NCBI RefSeq assembly: GCF_001940565.1
Contig: NZ_LTDM01000011.1
Location: 62,001 to 126,000 of the forward strand
Direction: 5' to 3'
DNA length: 64,000 bases
From: Tissierella creatinophila DSM 6911
Lineage (GTDB): Bacteria > Bacillota > Clostridia > Tissierellales > Tissierellaceae
The notes beneath the pieces were generated by a model. The model saw nothing but the letters and a program-made list of their open reading frames with translations, searched no databases and was not told where the DNA came from. A program made the translations under genes and the position numbers. The first letter of the stretch is position 1. Each line of letters begins with the position of its first letter. Shown here one piece after another: positions 7,362 to 16,464 of the stretch.

Positions 7362-8981
7362 ATGAAACTTAAGGAATTTCAACAAATTTCAAATATAGAG
7401 TTACTAACTAAAAATTTATATGATAAAGAATCAGAAATAAAAAATATCTCTATTGTATTTTCATTAGGTGAGCTACACTGGGTTAAAAAAAATGACCTTG
7501 TTATTATAATACCTAAATTTATATCACAGGATGAATTAGAATCGATAATTAAAAGTTTGTCCTCAAAGATGGTTCTTGCCTATTTAATAGTTACAGGAAA
7601 ACATATTTCTTTCTCCACTATAGATATATCGCAAAAATTTAATAAGTCACTTTTCCATTATCATTCAAAGAAATATCTTTCAAGTTTTTGGAACTTATTA
7701 TGTGATAGCCTAATAGATAAAAATTCTATAGAAGAATTCTTTTTCCTTCAACTAAAATATAATTTAATAAATTTAATGAACACAAAATATTTCAATGAAA
7801 AAAACATTATTAGATTGATAAGTATATTTTTTGACAGAGAATGCTATCTATTATCTTCTAAATGCAATATACTTTATTATGGTAAATATAGCACTTTTAA
7901 TGATCTTCCTCTAATAGATTGGTCAAAGTCCATCTCTACTTTTACTAAAAAACCAAGTTACAGATTTGAACCTATAAGTTTACTTTTTAATGATAAATCT
8001 TATCTATGCTTTCCTTTAAAATCAGAGATGAGTATATTAGGTTTTCTATGCATCGAAGATGATCATGAAAGATTAAATAAAATAGATATACCTAAGATAT
8101 ATGAAATACTTCCATTTCTTATTATATGTGCGTCACAACACTCTACTTCAAAACTTATTAAAACAAAATCATTTGATGATTTCTTAAAAAATATTTTATA
8201 TAAGTTTACAGAAGATGTTGAAAAAATTAAACGCCAGAGTATTAAGTTTGATATAGAATATTATAAAAATAGGTTTATATGGGTTATAGACGTTCAGTCT
8301 TTAAATCAAAATCTAAATATAGAGGATACTTATATATTAAATGAAATACTAGATTACATAAAAGACTTATCCAAAAAGTTCTTTTATAAAAATATATTTC
8401 TATCGGAGAAAAACACTGTAATATCTATACAAGAAAAAGAAGATGTATTAGATGAAATATATATATCAAAATATAAAAATATATTAAATTCACTTGAATT
8501 TGCATTTCCCGAATTTAAATTTTATTTTGGTTTTAGTAGAGCATATATGAAATTAGAAGAATTATCAAAGGCATATGAAGAAGCTTTATTTAGCATTTCT
8601 ATAGGTAAAAAAATATTTATGGGTATTGAAAATATTTTTAACTATAATGATTTATTAGTATACCACCTTCTATATGATCAGAAAGATAATAATATAATAA
8701 AGAGGCTCTATTATAATACTATCTTTCCTATAAAAACTTATGATTTAGAGAAAAAAGATGTACTGCTAGATACTTTAATTCATCTTATATCAAATGATTT
8801 TAATTACACAATTACTGCCGATGAATTATTTATCCACAGAAATACATTATATCAGCGTTTAAATAAAATCGAATCAATTATAAAAATGTCTATTAAGAGT
8901 GCTGAAACAAAACTAGTTTTAAATTTAGGAATAAAATATAAAAATATTATGGATATAACAGAAAATGGCAATAACAGATAA
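7362..8981 (+). CDS. PucR/CdaR-type transcriptional regulator
   Basis: A 539-residue cytosolic regulator whose C-terminal 60 residues form the PucR-type helix-turn-helix (TADELFIHRNTLYQRLNKIE, around residues 487-506). The amino half resembles the PucR sensor domain, and the middle (about 370-430) resembles the GGDEF-like CdaR domain. PucR proteins are usually activators that respond to a nitrogen-rich substrate such as purines, amino acids or peptides. The start has GAGGTG seven bases upstream. It is the only plus-strand gene in the locus, divergent from AroM and convergent with the amidohydrolase/transporter operon, which it most likely controls. The ligand is unknown. Confidence 0.88.
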   Translation: MKLKEFQQISNIELLTKNLYDKESEIKNISIVFSLGELHWVKKNDLVIIIPKFISQDELESIIKSLSSKMVLAYLIVTGKHISFSTIDISQKFNKSLFHYHSKKYLSSFWNLLCDSLIDKNSIEEFFFLQLKYNLINLMNTKYFNEKNIIRLISIFFDRECYLLSSKCNILYYGKYSTFNDLPLIDWSKSISTFTKKPSYRFEPISLLFNDKSYLCFPLKSEMSILGFLCIEDDHERLNKIDIPKIYEILPFLIICASQHSTSKLIKTKSFDDFLKNILYKFTEDVEKIKRQSIKFDIEYYKNRFIWVIDVQSLNQNLNIEDTYILNEILDYIKDLSKKFFYKNIFLSEKNTVISIQEKEDVLDEIYISKYKNILNSLEFAFPEFKFYFGFSRAYMKLEELSKAYEEALFSISIGKKIFMGIENIFNYNDLLVYHLLYDQKDNNIIKRLYYNTIFPIKTYDLEKKDVLLDTLIHLISNDFNYTITADELFIHRNTLYQRLNKIESIIKMSIKSAETKLVLNLGIKYKNIMDITENGNNR

Positions 8982-10103
8982 TTATTTCTCGTATACTATA
9001 ACCCCGTCTATTATTGTCATAATTATATTTGTCATACTTTTAAACGGATCACCATCTAACACTACTAAATCTGCATCTTTTTCAACCTTTATACTCCCTA
9101 TCCTTCTTTCTAAGCTTAATGTGTGGGATGGATTTATAGTTATAGATTTTAATATATCTTCATATTCCATCCCATTTTTAGCCATTAAACAAGCTGATAA
9201 TAATAACAATTCAATATTTATATCAGGATGATGGGTGGATAAGGATGTCTTAATTCCCTTTTCACATAATAAGTTTCCAATGTCATCTCTTCTATTTATG
9301 TTTTCTATACTAGAATTATCCCCTAATAAAGATTCCAATATTACTGGTATTTCATTTTGATATAATTCATCTATTGCCATATAACCTTCAGCACAACCAT
9401 TTATTATTATACTTATCCCAAATTCATTTTTAAGTTCTATTGCTTTTAATATATCTTGAATTCTATTTGCAGTGATTTTAAGTGGAATTTCACCTTTTAT
9501 AACTGGTATCAAACTTTCATATATAGCATTATAGTCTTCAAATTCTATTTGATCATTCGTCTTTTTCTCCATATACTCTTTAGCTTTCACTAAACTTTCG
9601 CGTATAGTATTTACCACGCCCATTCTTGAAAATGATTTTTTAGGTTCATCACCAAGAGTTGCTTTTATATCAACAAAAGATGATATTATCCTTTGTTCTA
9701 AATTTTCACCACCTGTTTTAATTACACAACTTTGAGCTCCTAATGCATTTAAATTCCCAGAACTTACAACTACAGTTGTAACCCCTGACTTTAATGCCTC
9801 TTCAAAATATTCATCTTTAAAGTTTATTCCATCTAATACTTTAAACCCTGAAATTGAATCTTGATTTTTTTCATTTGAACTTCCCACTTCTACCTTAACC
9901 CCTGATTCAATAAGTCCTATAGATGTTGATATATCTATAAGCCCTGGAATAACTATCATATTTTTTAAATCTATCTTTTTTGCATTTATTTCGCAAATAT
10001 TAGGACCTATCCTTTTTATCTTACCTTTATCTATTAATATATCTCCATACGTTATATTCTCATCATCTACCGTGATTATTTTAGCATTTTTTAATAGTAA
10101 CAT
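8982..10103 (-). CDS. Amidohydrolase paralogue lacking all metal ligands (pseudoenzyme)
   Basis: A 373-residue protein collinear over its whole length with its upstream neighbour: same beta-sandwich ends, same GSIxxxKDADLVxxxGDP close. Every catalytic position has changed. HxH of strand 1 is SxS (Ser59, Ser61). The two histidines of KIHAHRGDD are Thr211 and Asn213. The histidine of DHFTEGH is Gly236. The metal aspartate of TSDHP is His291. It therefore cannot bind the usual binuclear centre. The frame is intact and keeps a ribosome site 12 bases behind the active copy, so it is probably a conserved partner subunit or binding protein, not a decaying gene. Confidence 0.85.
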   Translation of the reverse strand: MLLLKNAKIITVDDENITYGDILIDKGKIKRIGPNICEINAKKIDLKNMIVIPGLIDISTSIGLIESGVKVEVGSSNEKNQDSISGFKVLDGINFKDEYFEEALKSGVTTVVVSSGNLNALGAQSCVIKTGGENLEQRIISSFVDIKATLGDEPKKSFSRMGVVNTIRESLVKAKEYMEKKTNDQIEFEDYNAIYESLIPVIKGEIPLKITANRIQDILKAIELKNEFGISIIINGCAEGYMAIDELYQNEIPVILESLLGDNSSIENINRRDDIGNLLCEKGIKTSLSTHHPDINIELLLLSACLMAKNGMEYEDILKSITINPSHTLSLERRIGSIKVEKDADLVVLDGDPFKSMTNIIMTIIDGVIVYEK

Positions 10104-10114
10104 AATTTCTCCTT

Positions 10115-11254
10115 TTAATTTCTAGAATAAGCTATTTCTCCATTTATTATTGTAGTTACTACATTAGTTCTAATTTCAAGTGGATCACCATTATATATAA
10201 CTAAGTCTGCATCCTTCCCACACTCTATACTACCTATCCTATTTTCTATATCCATAGCTTTTGCAGGATTTATTGTTAACATTTTTATAGCTTCGTTATA
10301 ATCTAATCCATCCTTTACCATCAATCCTAAGAAGGAAGATAAATACCTAGCATTTGAAAACGGATGGTCAGAAGTCATAGATATCTTAAATCCCTTTTCA
10401 TTTAGAACCCTTACCGCTTCTGATGATCCGTTTATCAGTTCTCTTTTACTTTTCACCATAAAAGGAGGTCCTAGAAGTACAGGTATATCTTTATTCTTTA
10501 TTTCATCAAATATTAGGTGCCCTTCAGTAAAATGATCTAAAGTATATCTAAATCCAAATTCTTCACAAATTCTAATCGCTGATAATATATCGTCACCTCT
10601 ATGTGCATGAATTTTCAATGGTATCTGTTTTTCTATAACTGGCCTGTATATTTCCCAATAGATATCTTTGGATGTCTTTTCTTTTTCCATCATCTCAATA
10701 TATAAAACTGCTTTTTTAAATTCTTCTCTTATCATCCCTGATATAGCCATTCTACTTGAAGGTGATTGTTCCCTAGGACCATATACACTTTTAGGATTTT
10801 CTCCAAATGCTAATTTTAAAGCACTATAATCTTTTACCAGCATATCTTTTATTGTATTCCCATGAGTTTTAAGTATTGAAGCTTGACCTGCTATTAAATT
10901 GCCACTTCCAGGCGTAACCATAACTGTTGTAAATCCAGCAGACTTTATTTCATTAAAACTTTTATCTCTTGGATTCACCCCATCTATAGCTCGCATATGT
11001 GGTGTAATAGGATGTGTACATTCATTTGCATCATTTCCATTAGTCGTATCTGTCCACATTCCTATGTGGCTATGTGCATCAATAAAACCTGGGAAAACTT
11101 TTTTACCATCTGCATCTATAAGTTTTAAGGATTCTCTAACATCTAAATCTTTTTCTATTTTTTTTATCTTTTTATCTTCTATTAAAATATCCGCTTCTAT
11201 AAAAAGTCCTTTTTTCACATCATAAATTTGTCCATTTCTAATTAGTATTTTCAT
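10115..11254 (-). CDS. Metal-dependent amidohydrolase (imidazolonepropionase-like)
   Basis: Cytosolic TIM-barrel hydrolase of the amidohydrolase superfamily, COG1228-like, 379 residues. Ligands are visible: His61 and His63 in DAHSHIG, His216/His218 in KIHAHRGDD, His241 in DHFTEGH, and Asp296 in TSDHP. The ATG at 11254 is preferred because GGAG lies just upstream. The frame also opens at 11272, overlapping the previous stop. Family members cut cyclic amides or isoaspartyl/dipeptide bonds. The substrate here is unknown, but it sits after the importer and the M20 hydrolase, so a peptide or N-acyl amino acid is likely. It is paired with a stripped paralogue downstream. Confidence 0.87.
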   Translation of the reverse strand: MKILIRNGQIYDVKKGLFIEADILIEDKKIKKIEKDLDVRESLKLIDADGKKVFPGFIDAHSHIGMWTDTTNGNDANECTHPITPHMRAIDGVNPRDKSFNEIKSAGFTTVMVTPGSGNLIAGQASILKTHGNTIKDMLVKDYSALKLAFGENPKSVYGPREQSPSSRMAISGMIREEFKKAVLYIEMMEKEKTSKDIYWEIYRPVIEKQIPLKIHAHRGDDILSAIRICEEFGFRYTLDHFTEGHLIFDEIKNKDIPVLLGPPFMVKSKRELINGSSEAVRVLNEKGFKISMTSDHPFSNARYLSSFLGLMVKDGLDYNEAIKMLTINPAKAMDIENRIGSIECGKDADLVIYNGDPLEIRTNVVTTIINGEIAYSRN

Positions 11255-11271
11255 TTTTTTCTCCAGTATCA

Positions 11272-12537
11272 TTAGTCTTCGCTTTTCAATAAATCAACTA
11301 TTATCCCAATATACACTTTTGTAGCATTTATAACATCTTCTATATCAACATTTTCATTATATGAATGAATTCCTTCAGTATTAGCTGGTCCATATTGTAT
11401 AGTAGGAATATTTTTATACCTATAATATCTAGCATCACTTGATGCCCATTGATATGCTGGTAAAACCTCTTTATTCCAAATCTTTTCCGCATTTTTTACG
11501 GCAGATTTAACTATATCCTCTTCAACATCAGTATAATTAGCATCTGAATTCCAATTAAAATCATATTCTATTCCAGTTAATCCTAAATCATCAATTATAT
11601 TTTTAACTTCATTTTTAATATCTTCTGCTCTTACACCAATTGGCATTCTAATATCAATAGCGGCTTCACAATAATCTGGAACCATATTAGTCTTTATGCC
11701 ACCTTTTATAGTTCCAATATTTACTGCTACATGGTCTATTACATTTTCTACGCCTTCAGCTTTCAGAGCCTCTCTTGCTATAGTTTTAGAATCTTTTAGT
11801 ACTCCTAATTGTTTTTCTTCGAACTTACCCTCTATTTCTGACATTTCCTCAATTCTTAAAAGTACTTTCATAAGTTTAGTTATAGCATTTTCTCCTACAT
11901 ATTGTCCTATACTTCCATGGGCAGATTTACCATAAGACTTTAAGTTTATCCAAAGCGAACCCTTTTGTCCTACTTCACAGTTACTATATGATGTAGGCTC
12001 TGCTACTAAGCAAGCAGATGCATCATCTCCATATCCACTATCTAACAGCCATTTAGTACCAAAATCTCCTCCTGTTTCTTCATCAGAAACGACATGTAAT
12101 TTTATATTACCATCTAATTCTATATTATTCTGGGCAAGAAGTTTAACCGCAAAAAGTATTCCAGCTAGACCAGCTTTCATATCAGAAGTTCCTCTGCCAA
12201 GTATTTGAGTAGTAGTAATTTCACCAGAAAAAGGATCGAAATTCCATTTGTTTCTATCTCCTACTGGCACTACATCAGCGTGTCCATTCATTATTAAAGT
12301 TTTTCCCTCACCTTTCCCATAGCTCGCCACAATATTAGGAAACTCCTCTTTTATACTTACCATTTCTTTATCTATAGCATTATGTTCTAAATAATTATAT
12401 ATATAATCCATTACTTCTTTTATCTTTCCATTTGGATTTTCACTTGGTATCTGTATCAGTTCAGAAGTAAGGTTTAGTAATTCATCTTTTCTTTGTTCAA
12501 TAATATCCCATAATTTTTCTTTTATATTTTTATTCAT
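11272..12537 (-). CDS. M20-family peptidase/deacylase (ArgE/DapE-like)
   Basis: Cytosolic zinc-dependent hydrolase of about 421 residues that removes acyl groups from amino acids or cuts dipeptides. Catalytic motifs are in order: NGHADVVPVGD, GRGTSDMKAG, SDEETGG (general base and ligand), EPT, and a C-terminal GIHSYNE histidine. A dimerisation lid lies between about 180 and 310. The start at 12537 is chosen for AAAGGAA at proper distance. It overlaps the end of the ABC ATPase gene by 8 bases, so the genes are translated from one message. Probably acts on the peptides brought in by the importer. Confidence 0.9.
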   Translation of the reverse strand: MNKNIKEKLWDIIEQRKDELLNLTSELIQIPSENPNGKIKEVMDYIYNYLEHNAIDKEMVSIKEEFPNIVASYGKGEGKTLIMNGHADVVPVGDRNKWNFDPFSGEITTTQILGRGTSDMKAGLAGILFAVKLLAQNNIELDGNIKLHVVSDEETGGDFGTKWLLDSGYGDDASACLVAEPTSYSNCEVGQKGSLWINLKSYGKSAHGSIGQYVGENAITKLMKVLLRIEEMSEIEGKFEEKQLGVLKDSKTIAREALKAEGVENVIDHVAVNIGTIKGGIKTNMVPDYCEAAIDIRMPIGVRAEDIKNEVKNIIDDLGLTGIEYDFNWNSDANYTDVEEDIVKSAVKNAEKIWNKEVLPAYQWASSDARYYRYKNIPTIQYGPANTEGIHSYNENVDIEDVINATKVYIGIIVDLLKSED

Positions 12538-13522
12538 TTTTTTCATTTCCTTTCTGTTGATATAGAAAACATGCAACTTTATGACTCTTACCTACATCTA
12601 CTAATTCAGGGTTTTTCTGACTGCAAATAGCCATTTCATGAGGACATCTACCTGTTAAAGGGCAATCTTTAGGAAGGTTTAACGGGCTTGGAATTTCACC
12701 TTCTAATGTCAATTTTTCCTTCTTTTCAAAAGGACTTTCAGGTGGTATAGCTGAAAAAAGAGCTAATGTATAAGGATGTTTTGGATCACTATATATACTT
12801 TCATTGTCGCCTATCTCTACTATTTTTCCCAAATACATTATTACAATTCTATCACTAATATATTTTACTACACTAAGATCATGTGAAATAAATATATATG
12901 TCAATCCATGCTTTTTTTGAAGATCTTTAAATAAGTTTAATACTTGGGCCTGAACAGAAACATCTAATGCCGAAACGGGTTCATCGCATATTATAAGTTT
13001 CGGATCAAGTGCTAGGGCTCTTGCAATATTTATTCTCTGTCTCTGTCCACCACTAAATTCATGAGGATATCTATTATAGTGTTTAACATCAAGTCCCACT
13101 TCTTTTAAAAGTGTTTCTACCTTTTCTCTACGTTTTTTAGAATCATCAATATTGTGTATAATCATTGGTTCTTCTATCAAATATCCTGTAGTTTTTCTAG
13201 GATCTAAAGATGAATATGGATCTTGAAATATAATTTGGATATCTTTTCTAATACTTTTTAATTGTGATCCTCTCAAATCGTTTATTTTCTTCCCATTATA
13301 TAGTATTTCTCCTTCTGTTGGATTTAATAACTTTATAATAGTTCTCCCAAGTGTAGATTTACCACAACCAGACTCTCCAATTATGCCAAGCGTTTCTCCT
13401 CTATATACTTCAAAAGACACATTATTTACTGCTTTTAAAATCTTAGGCTTATCGAATAACTTTTTACTTTTAATTTTAAATTTTTGTGATAAATTATTTA
13501 CCTTTAATATTACATCCTTCAT
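12530..13522 (-). CDS. Oligopeptide/dipeptide ABC importer ATPase (OppF/DppF type)
   Basis: A 330-residue cytosolic ATPase. Walker A GESGCGKST, Q-loop, signature FSGGQRQR, Walker B LIICDEP and H-loop SHD are all present. They are followed by the C-terminal oligopeptide-transporter extension with its cysteine cluster (CPLTGRCPHEMAIC). It pairs with the OppD-type ATPase three bases upstream to power the permease dimer. It is fifth in the run DUF1177-binding protein-permease-permease-ATPase-ATPase. Confidence 0.95.
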   Translation of the reverse strand: MKDVILKVNNLSQKFKIKSKKLFDKPKILKAVNNVSFEVYRGETLGIIGESGCGKSTLGRTIIKLLNPTEGEILYNGKKINDLRGSQLKSIRKDIQIIFQDPYSSLDPRKTTGYLIEEPMIIHNIDDSKKRREKVETLLKEVGLDVKHYNRYPHEFSGGQRQRINIARALALDPKLIICDEPVSALDVSVQAQVLNLFKDLQKKHGLTYIFISHDLSVVKYISDRIVIMYLGKIVEIGDNESIYSDPKHPYTLALFSAIPPESPFEKKEKLTLEGEIPSPLNLPKDCPLTGRCPHEMAICSQKNPELVDVGKSHKVACFLYQQKGNEKNE

Positions 13523-13524
13523 AC

Positions 13525-14526
13525 TTAGACCTCCTTTCTCTCAAGAGTATTTTCTCTCGTTTGAAAATGACAACTTACAAAATGCCCTTCATCTACTTCT
13601 ATTAATTCTGGCATCTTTGTTCTACAAATATCTTGCACATAAGGACATCTATAATGAAAGTTACAAAAATTACCAGTAAGTCTTAAATCTGGTGGACTTC
13701 CCTCTATAGTAATAAGCGGTTTATTGCTATCTTGACTTAGTTTTGGCATAGAATCTAATAATCCCCAAGTATATGGATGTAGCGGGTTTTTATATAGTTC
13801 TTTTACTTTTGCATATTCTACAGTTTTCCCTGCATACATTACCATAACAGTATCACACATATCCCATACTACTCCTAAATTGTGAGTAATCATAAGTATA
13901 GATGTATTAGTCTTTTTCTGTACATCTTTTAGTAATTCAAGCACTTTAGCTTGTACTGTAACATCTAATGCAGTAGTAGGCTCATCAGCTATTATTAACT
14001 TTAGATCTCCTACCAATGACATTGCAATCATAACCCTTTGTCTCATTCCACCTGAAAACTCATGTGGATATGAATTAAACCTATCTTCTGCATCACTTAT
14101 TCCAACGTTAATAAGTGCGTCTATCGCTATTCGTTTTGCTTCTTGTTTAGAAATCTTTTGATGTGTTAGGATTACTTCTATCATTTGTTCTCCAATCCTA
14201 TATACTGGATCTAAAGAAGTCATGGGATCCTGAAATATCATTGAAATATCCTTTCCTCTTATACTTAATAATTCTTTATTGCTCATTTTAAGTATATCCT
14301 TACCTTCAAATAGGACTTCTCCATTTACAATCTTACCAATGGGCTTGCTAATAAGCCTTGTAATCGATGATGCAGTTACACTTTTACCCGAACCTGATTC
14401 CCCAACTATTCCCATAGTTTGACCTTTTTCTAAGGTAAAGCTAACACCATCGACAGCTTTTACAATACCGGAGGAAAGATAAAAATATGTTTTTAAATCT
14501 TTAACATCTAACAGCTTTTCCTTCAC
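13525..14526 (-). CDS. Oligopeptide/dipeptide ABC importer ATPase (OppD/DppD type)
   Basis: A 333-residue ATPase with GESGSGKS (Walker A), FSGGMRQR (signature), LIIADEP (Walker B) and the C-terminal extension with cysteines (CNFHYRCPYVQDIC), typical of the OppD/DppD subgroup, where this region can bind an Fe-S cluster. The start is a GTG at 14526 with GGAGGTGGG upstream. It forms the heterodimeric motor with the next gene on the membrane's inner face. Confidence 0.95.
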   Translation of the reverse strand: MKEKLLDVKDLKTYFYLSSGIVKAVDGVSFTLEKGQTMGIVGESGSGKSVTASSITRLISKPIGKIVNGEVLFEGKDILKMSNKELLSIRGKDISMIFQDPMTSLDPVYRIGEQMIEVILTHQKISKQEAKRIAIDALINVGISDAEDRFNSYPHEFSGGMRQRVMIAMSLVGDLKLIIADEPTTALDVTVQAKVLELLKDVQKKTNTSILMITHNLGVVWDMCDTVMVMYAGKTVEYAKVKELYKNPLHPYTWGLLDSMPKLSQDSNKPLITIEGSPPDLRLTGNFCNFHYRCPYVQDICRTKMPELIEVDEGHFVSCHFQTRENTLERKEV

Positions 14527-14554
14527 TTTCCCACCTCCATTTTATATTTTAACA

Positions 14555-15442
14555 TTACCTTTTCATCTTAGGATCAAGGACATCTCTTATTCCATCGCCC
14601 AAAAGATTAAACCCTAATACTGTTATAAGTATAAATAAACCTGAAATTGTTGCAACATGTGGATAAGTATTTAAAAAGTCTTTTCCACCTCTAAGAATAT
14701 TACCCCATGAAGCCGTAGGCGGTGAGATTCCAAGACCTAAAAAACTAAGTGCAGCTTCTGATATAATTGCACCAGCTATACTAAGTGTTGCATATACAAT
14801 AATAGGGGACAATATATTTGGAAGTATATGATTTAATAATAATCTTGTATTGGATGCTCCTAGAACCCGTATAGCATTACAATACTCTTCATTTTTAACA
14901 ACATGTACTTGACCTCTTGTGATTCTTGCATAGCCTGGTATATTAGCTATCCCTATTGCAAGTATTACATTCCGAAGTCCATTACCTAAAACCGTCATCA
15001 ATACTATTGCTAGGAGTACAAACGGAAATGCAAACATCGCATCCATAAGTCTCATTATAATAGAATCAATTGTTCCTCCACTATATCCTGATATCAATCC
15101 CAGTAGTACACCGATTATACCTCCAACTAAAGTCCCTCCAATTGCTACAATCATCGATATACGTGCCCCATAAATTATTCTACTTAAAATATCACGACCT
15201 ACATCATCTGTCCCAAAAATAAAACCTTCTACTCCAGGCTTTAGATGAACTTTAGAAAGGTTCATTTGATTTGGATCATGAGGAGCAAATACAGGAGAGA
15301 ATAAAGCTAAAAGAGTCATTATAATTACTATAAAAAGACCTATCATTGCAGTCTTATTTCTTTTTAATTTACTCCATGGACTATTAGCTTTTTTCTCTGT
15401 AAGAAATAATTTATCTTTATCTTTTAAATCGACTGTATTCAT
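14555..15442 (-). CDS. Peptide ABC importer permease (OppC/DppC type)
   Basis: A 295-residue inner-membrane permease. It begins with a cytosolic segment, then one hydrophobic span (about 33-53), a periplasm-facing loop with the family's HDPNxM-x-L and FGTDDVGRDILSR motifs, and five further spans. The EAA coupling loop is visible as the IPGYARITRGQ segment near residue 185. Start and stop overlap the OppB-type gene upstream at 15442. Together the two permeases form the peptide channel. Confidence 0.95.
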   Translation of the reverse strand: MNTVDLKDKDKLFLTEKKANSPWSKLKRNKTAMIGLFIVIIMTLLALFSPVFAPHDPNQMNLSKVHLKPGVEGFIFGTDDVGRDILSRIIYGARISMIVAIGGTLVGGIIGVLLGLISGYSGGTIDSIIMRLMDAMFAFPFVLLAIVLMTVLGNGLRNVILAIGIANIPGYARITRGQVHVVKNEEYCNAIRVLGASNTRLLLNHILPNILSPIIVYATLSIAGAIISEAALSFLGLGISPPTASWGNILRGGKDFLNTYPHVATISGLFILITVLGFNLLGDGIRDVLDPKMKR

Positions 15443-16404
15443 TATTTATCCCCTCCTTTTCCATCATAGTTTATCTTAGGATTAATATATAAATATGTTA
15501 TATCAACAATTAGATTTATAAACACAAATATAAACGCTATAAGTAATACTGCTCCTTGAATTAACATATAATCTCTATTTTGTATAGCATCTACAATTAA
15601 TCTTCCAAGTCCAGGCCAACTAAAAATAGTTTCCGTGAGTATAGCTCCTGATAAAAGACTAGAAGTTTGTAAGCCGATAACGGTAACTATCGGAGGAAGT
15701 GCATTCTTAAGTGCGTGTTTCCATATAACACTTTTTTCTTTTATTCCCTTTGAGCGCAATGATTTTATATAATCTTCCTTTACAACATCCAACATACTTG
15801 ATCGTGTTACTCTTGCAAAAGTTGCAGCAGGTATTGTAGCAAGTGCAACACTTGGCAGGATTAAATGACTTATAAAATCCCATAGACCATTTTGTAAACT
15901 TCCCATTCCAATAGAAGGTAACCATTGCAAATTTACACTAAATATTAAAACTAACATAAGTCCTAACCAAAATATAGGCATAGATACACCAATTAATGCT
16001 ATTATCATTGAAACATAGTCAAATATTGAATAATGCTTTGTTGCAGAAATTATCCCTATAGGTATTCCTATTATCAAGGCAAGGAAAAGACTTACTATAG
16101 AAAGTAATAATGTGTTAGGAAATCTCTCAAATAATAATGATGTAACTGATTGACCATATTGATAAGATCTACCAAAGTCACCCTTTATTATATCTTTTAA
16201 ATATATTAAATATTGTTCTCCAATACTCTTATTTAGTCCTAATTCTTCTCTTAATTGTTCAACTGCATCTACAGGTGCTTGAGGGCCAAGCATTGTAGCT
16301 GCTGGATCTCCTGGTATCATTCTAGTAATAACAAATATAATTGTAGAAACAAGAAATAGAATAGGAATGAGTTGAAGAAGTCTCTTAAATATTGTCTTTA
16401 ACAA
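15442..16404 (-). CDS. Peptide ABC importer permease (OppB/DppB type)
   Basis: A 320-residue inner-membrane permease with six spans. It carries the family signature IPGDPAATMLGPQAP near residue 28 and the EAA loop (ATFARVTRSSMLDVV) near residue 200. The start is TTG at 16404 with GGAGGTGG seven bases upstream. An ATG is not available in a better place. A strong hairpin (16427-16461) separates it from the binding-protein gene, which would lower permease levels relative to the binding protein. Confidence 0.95.
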   Translation of the reverse strand: MLKTIFKRLLQLIPILFLVSTIIFVITRMIPGDPAATMLGPQAPVDAVEQLREELGLNKSIGEQYLIYLKDIIKGDFGRSYQYGQSVTSLLFERFPNTLLLSIVSLFLALIIGIPIGIISATKHYSIFDYVSMIIALIGVSMPIFWLGLMLVLIFSVNLQWLPSIGMGSLQNGLWDFISHLILPSVALATIPAATFARVTRSSMLDVVKEDYIKSLRSKGIKEKSVIWKHALKNALPPIVTVIGLQTSSLLSGAILTETIFSWPGLGRLIVDAIQNRDYMLIQGAVLLIAFIFVFINLIVDITYLYINPKINYDGKGGDK

Positions 16405-16426
16405 TTCTCCACCTCCTAATTTATTT

Positions 16427-16461
16427 AAACGAAAGCTCTGCAGTTTGCAGAGCTTTCGTTT
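16427..16461 (-). terminator. Intercistronic hairpin between binding protein and permease genes
   Basis: Arms 16427-16442 and 16446-16461 are perfect 16-bp complements with a 3-base loop and a GC-rich core (agctctgca). The T-run after it is weak, so it is best read as a partial terminator or 3' stabiliser that gives more binding protein than permease, as in many ABC operons. Confidence 0.75.
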
Positions 16462-16464
16462 ATA

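Noticed and set aside
8982-10103. Pseudogene call for the ligand-free amidohydrolase
   Set aside because: The frame is intact, full length, has a ribosome site and keeps the structural motifs; loss is limited to catalytic positions.
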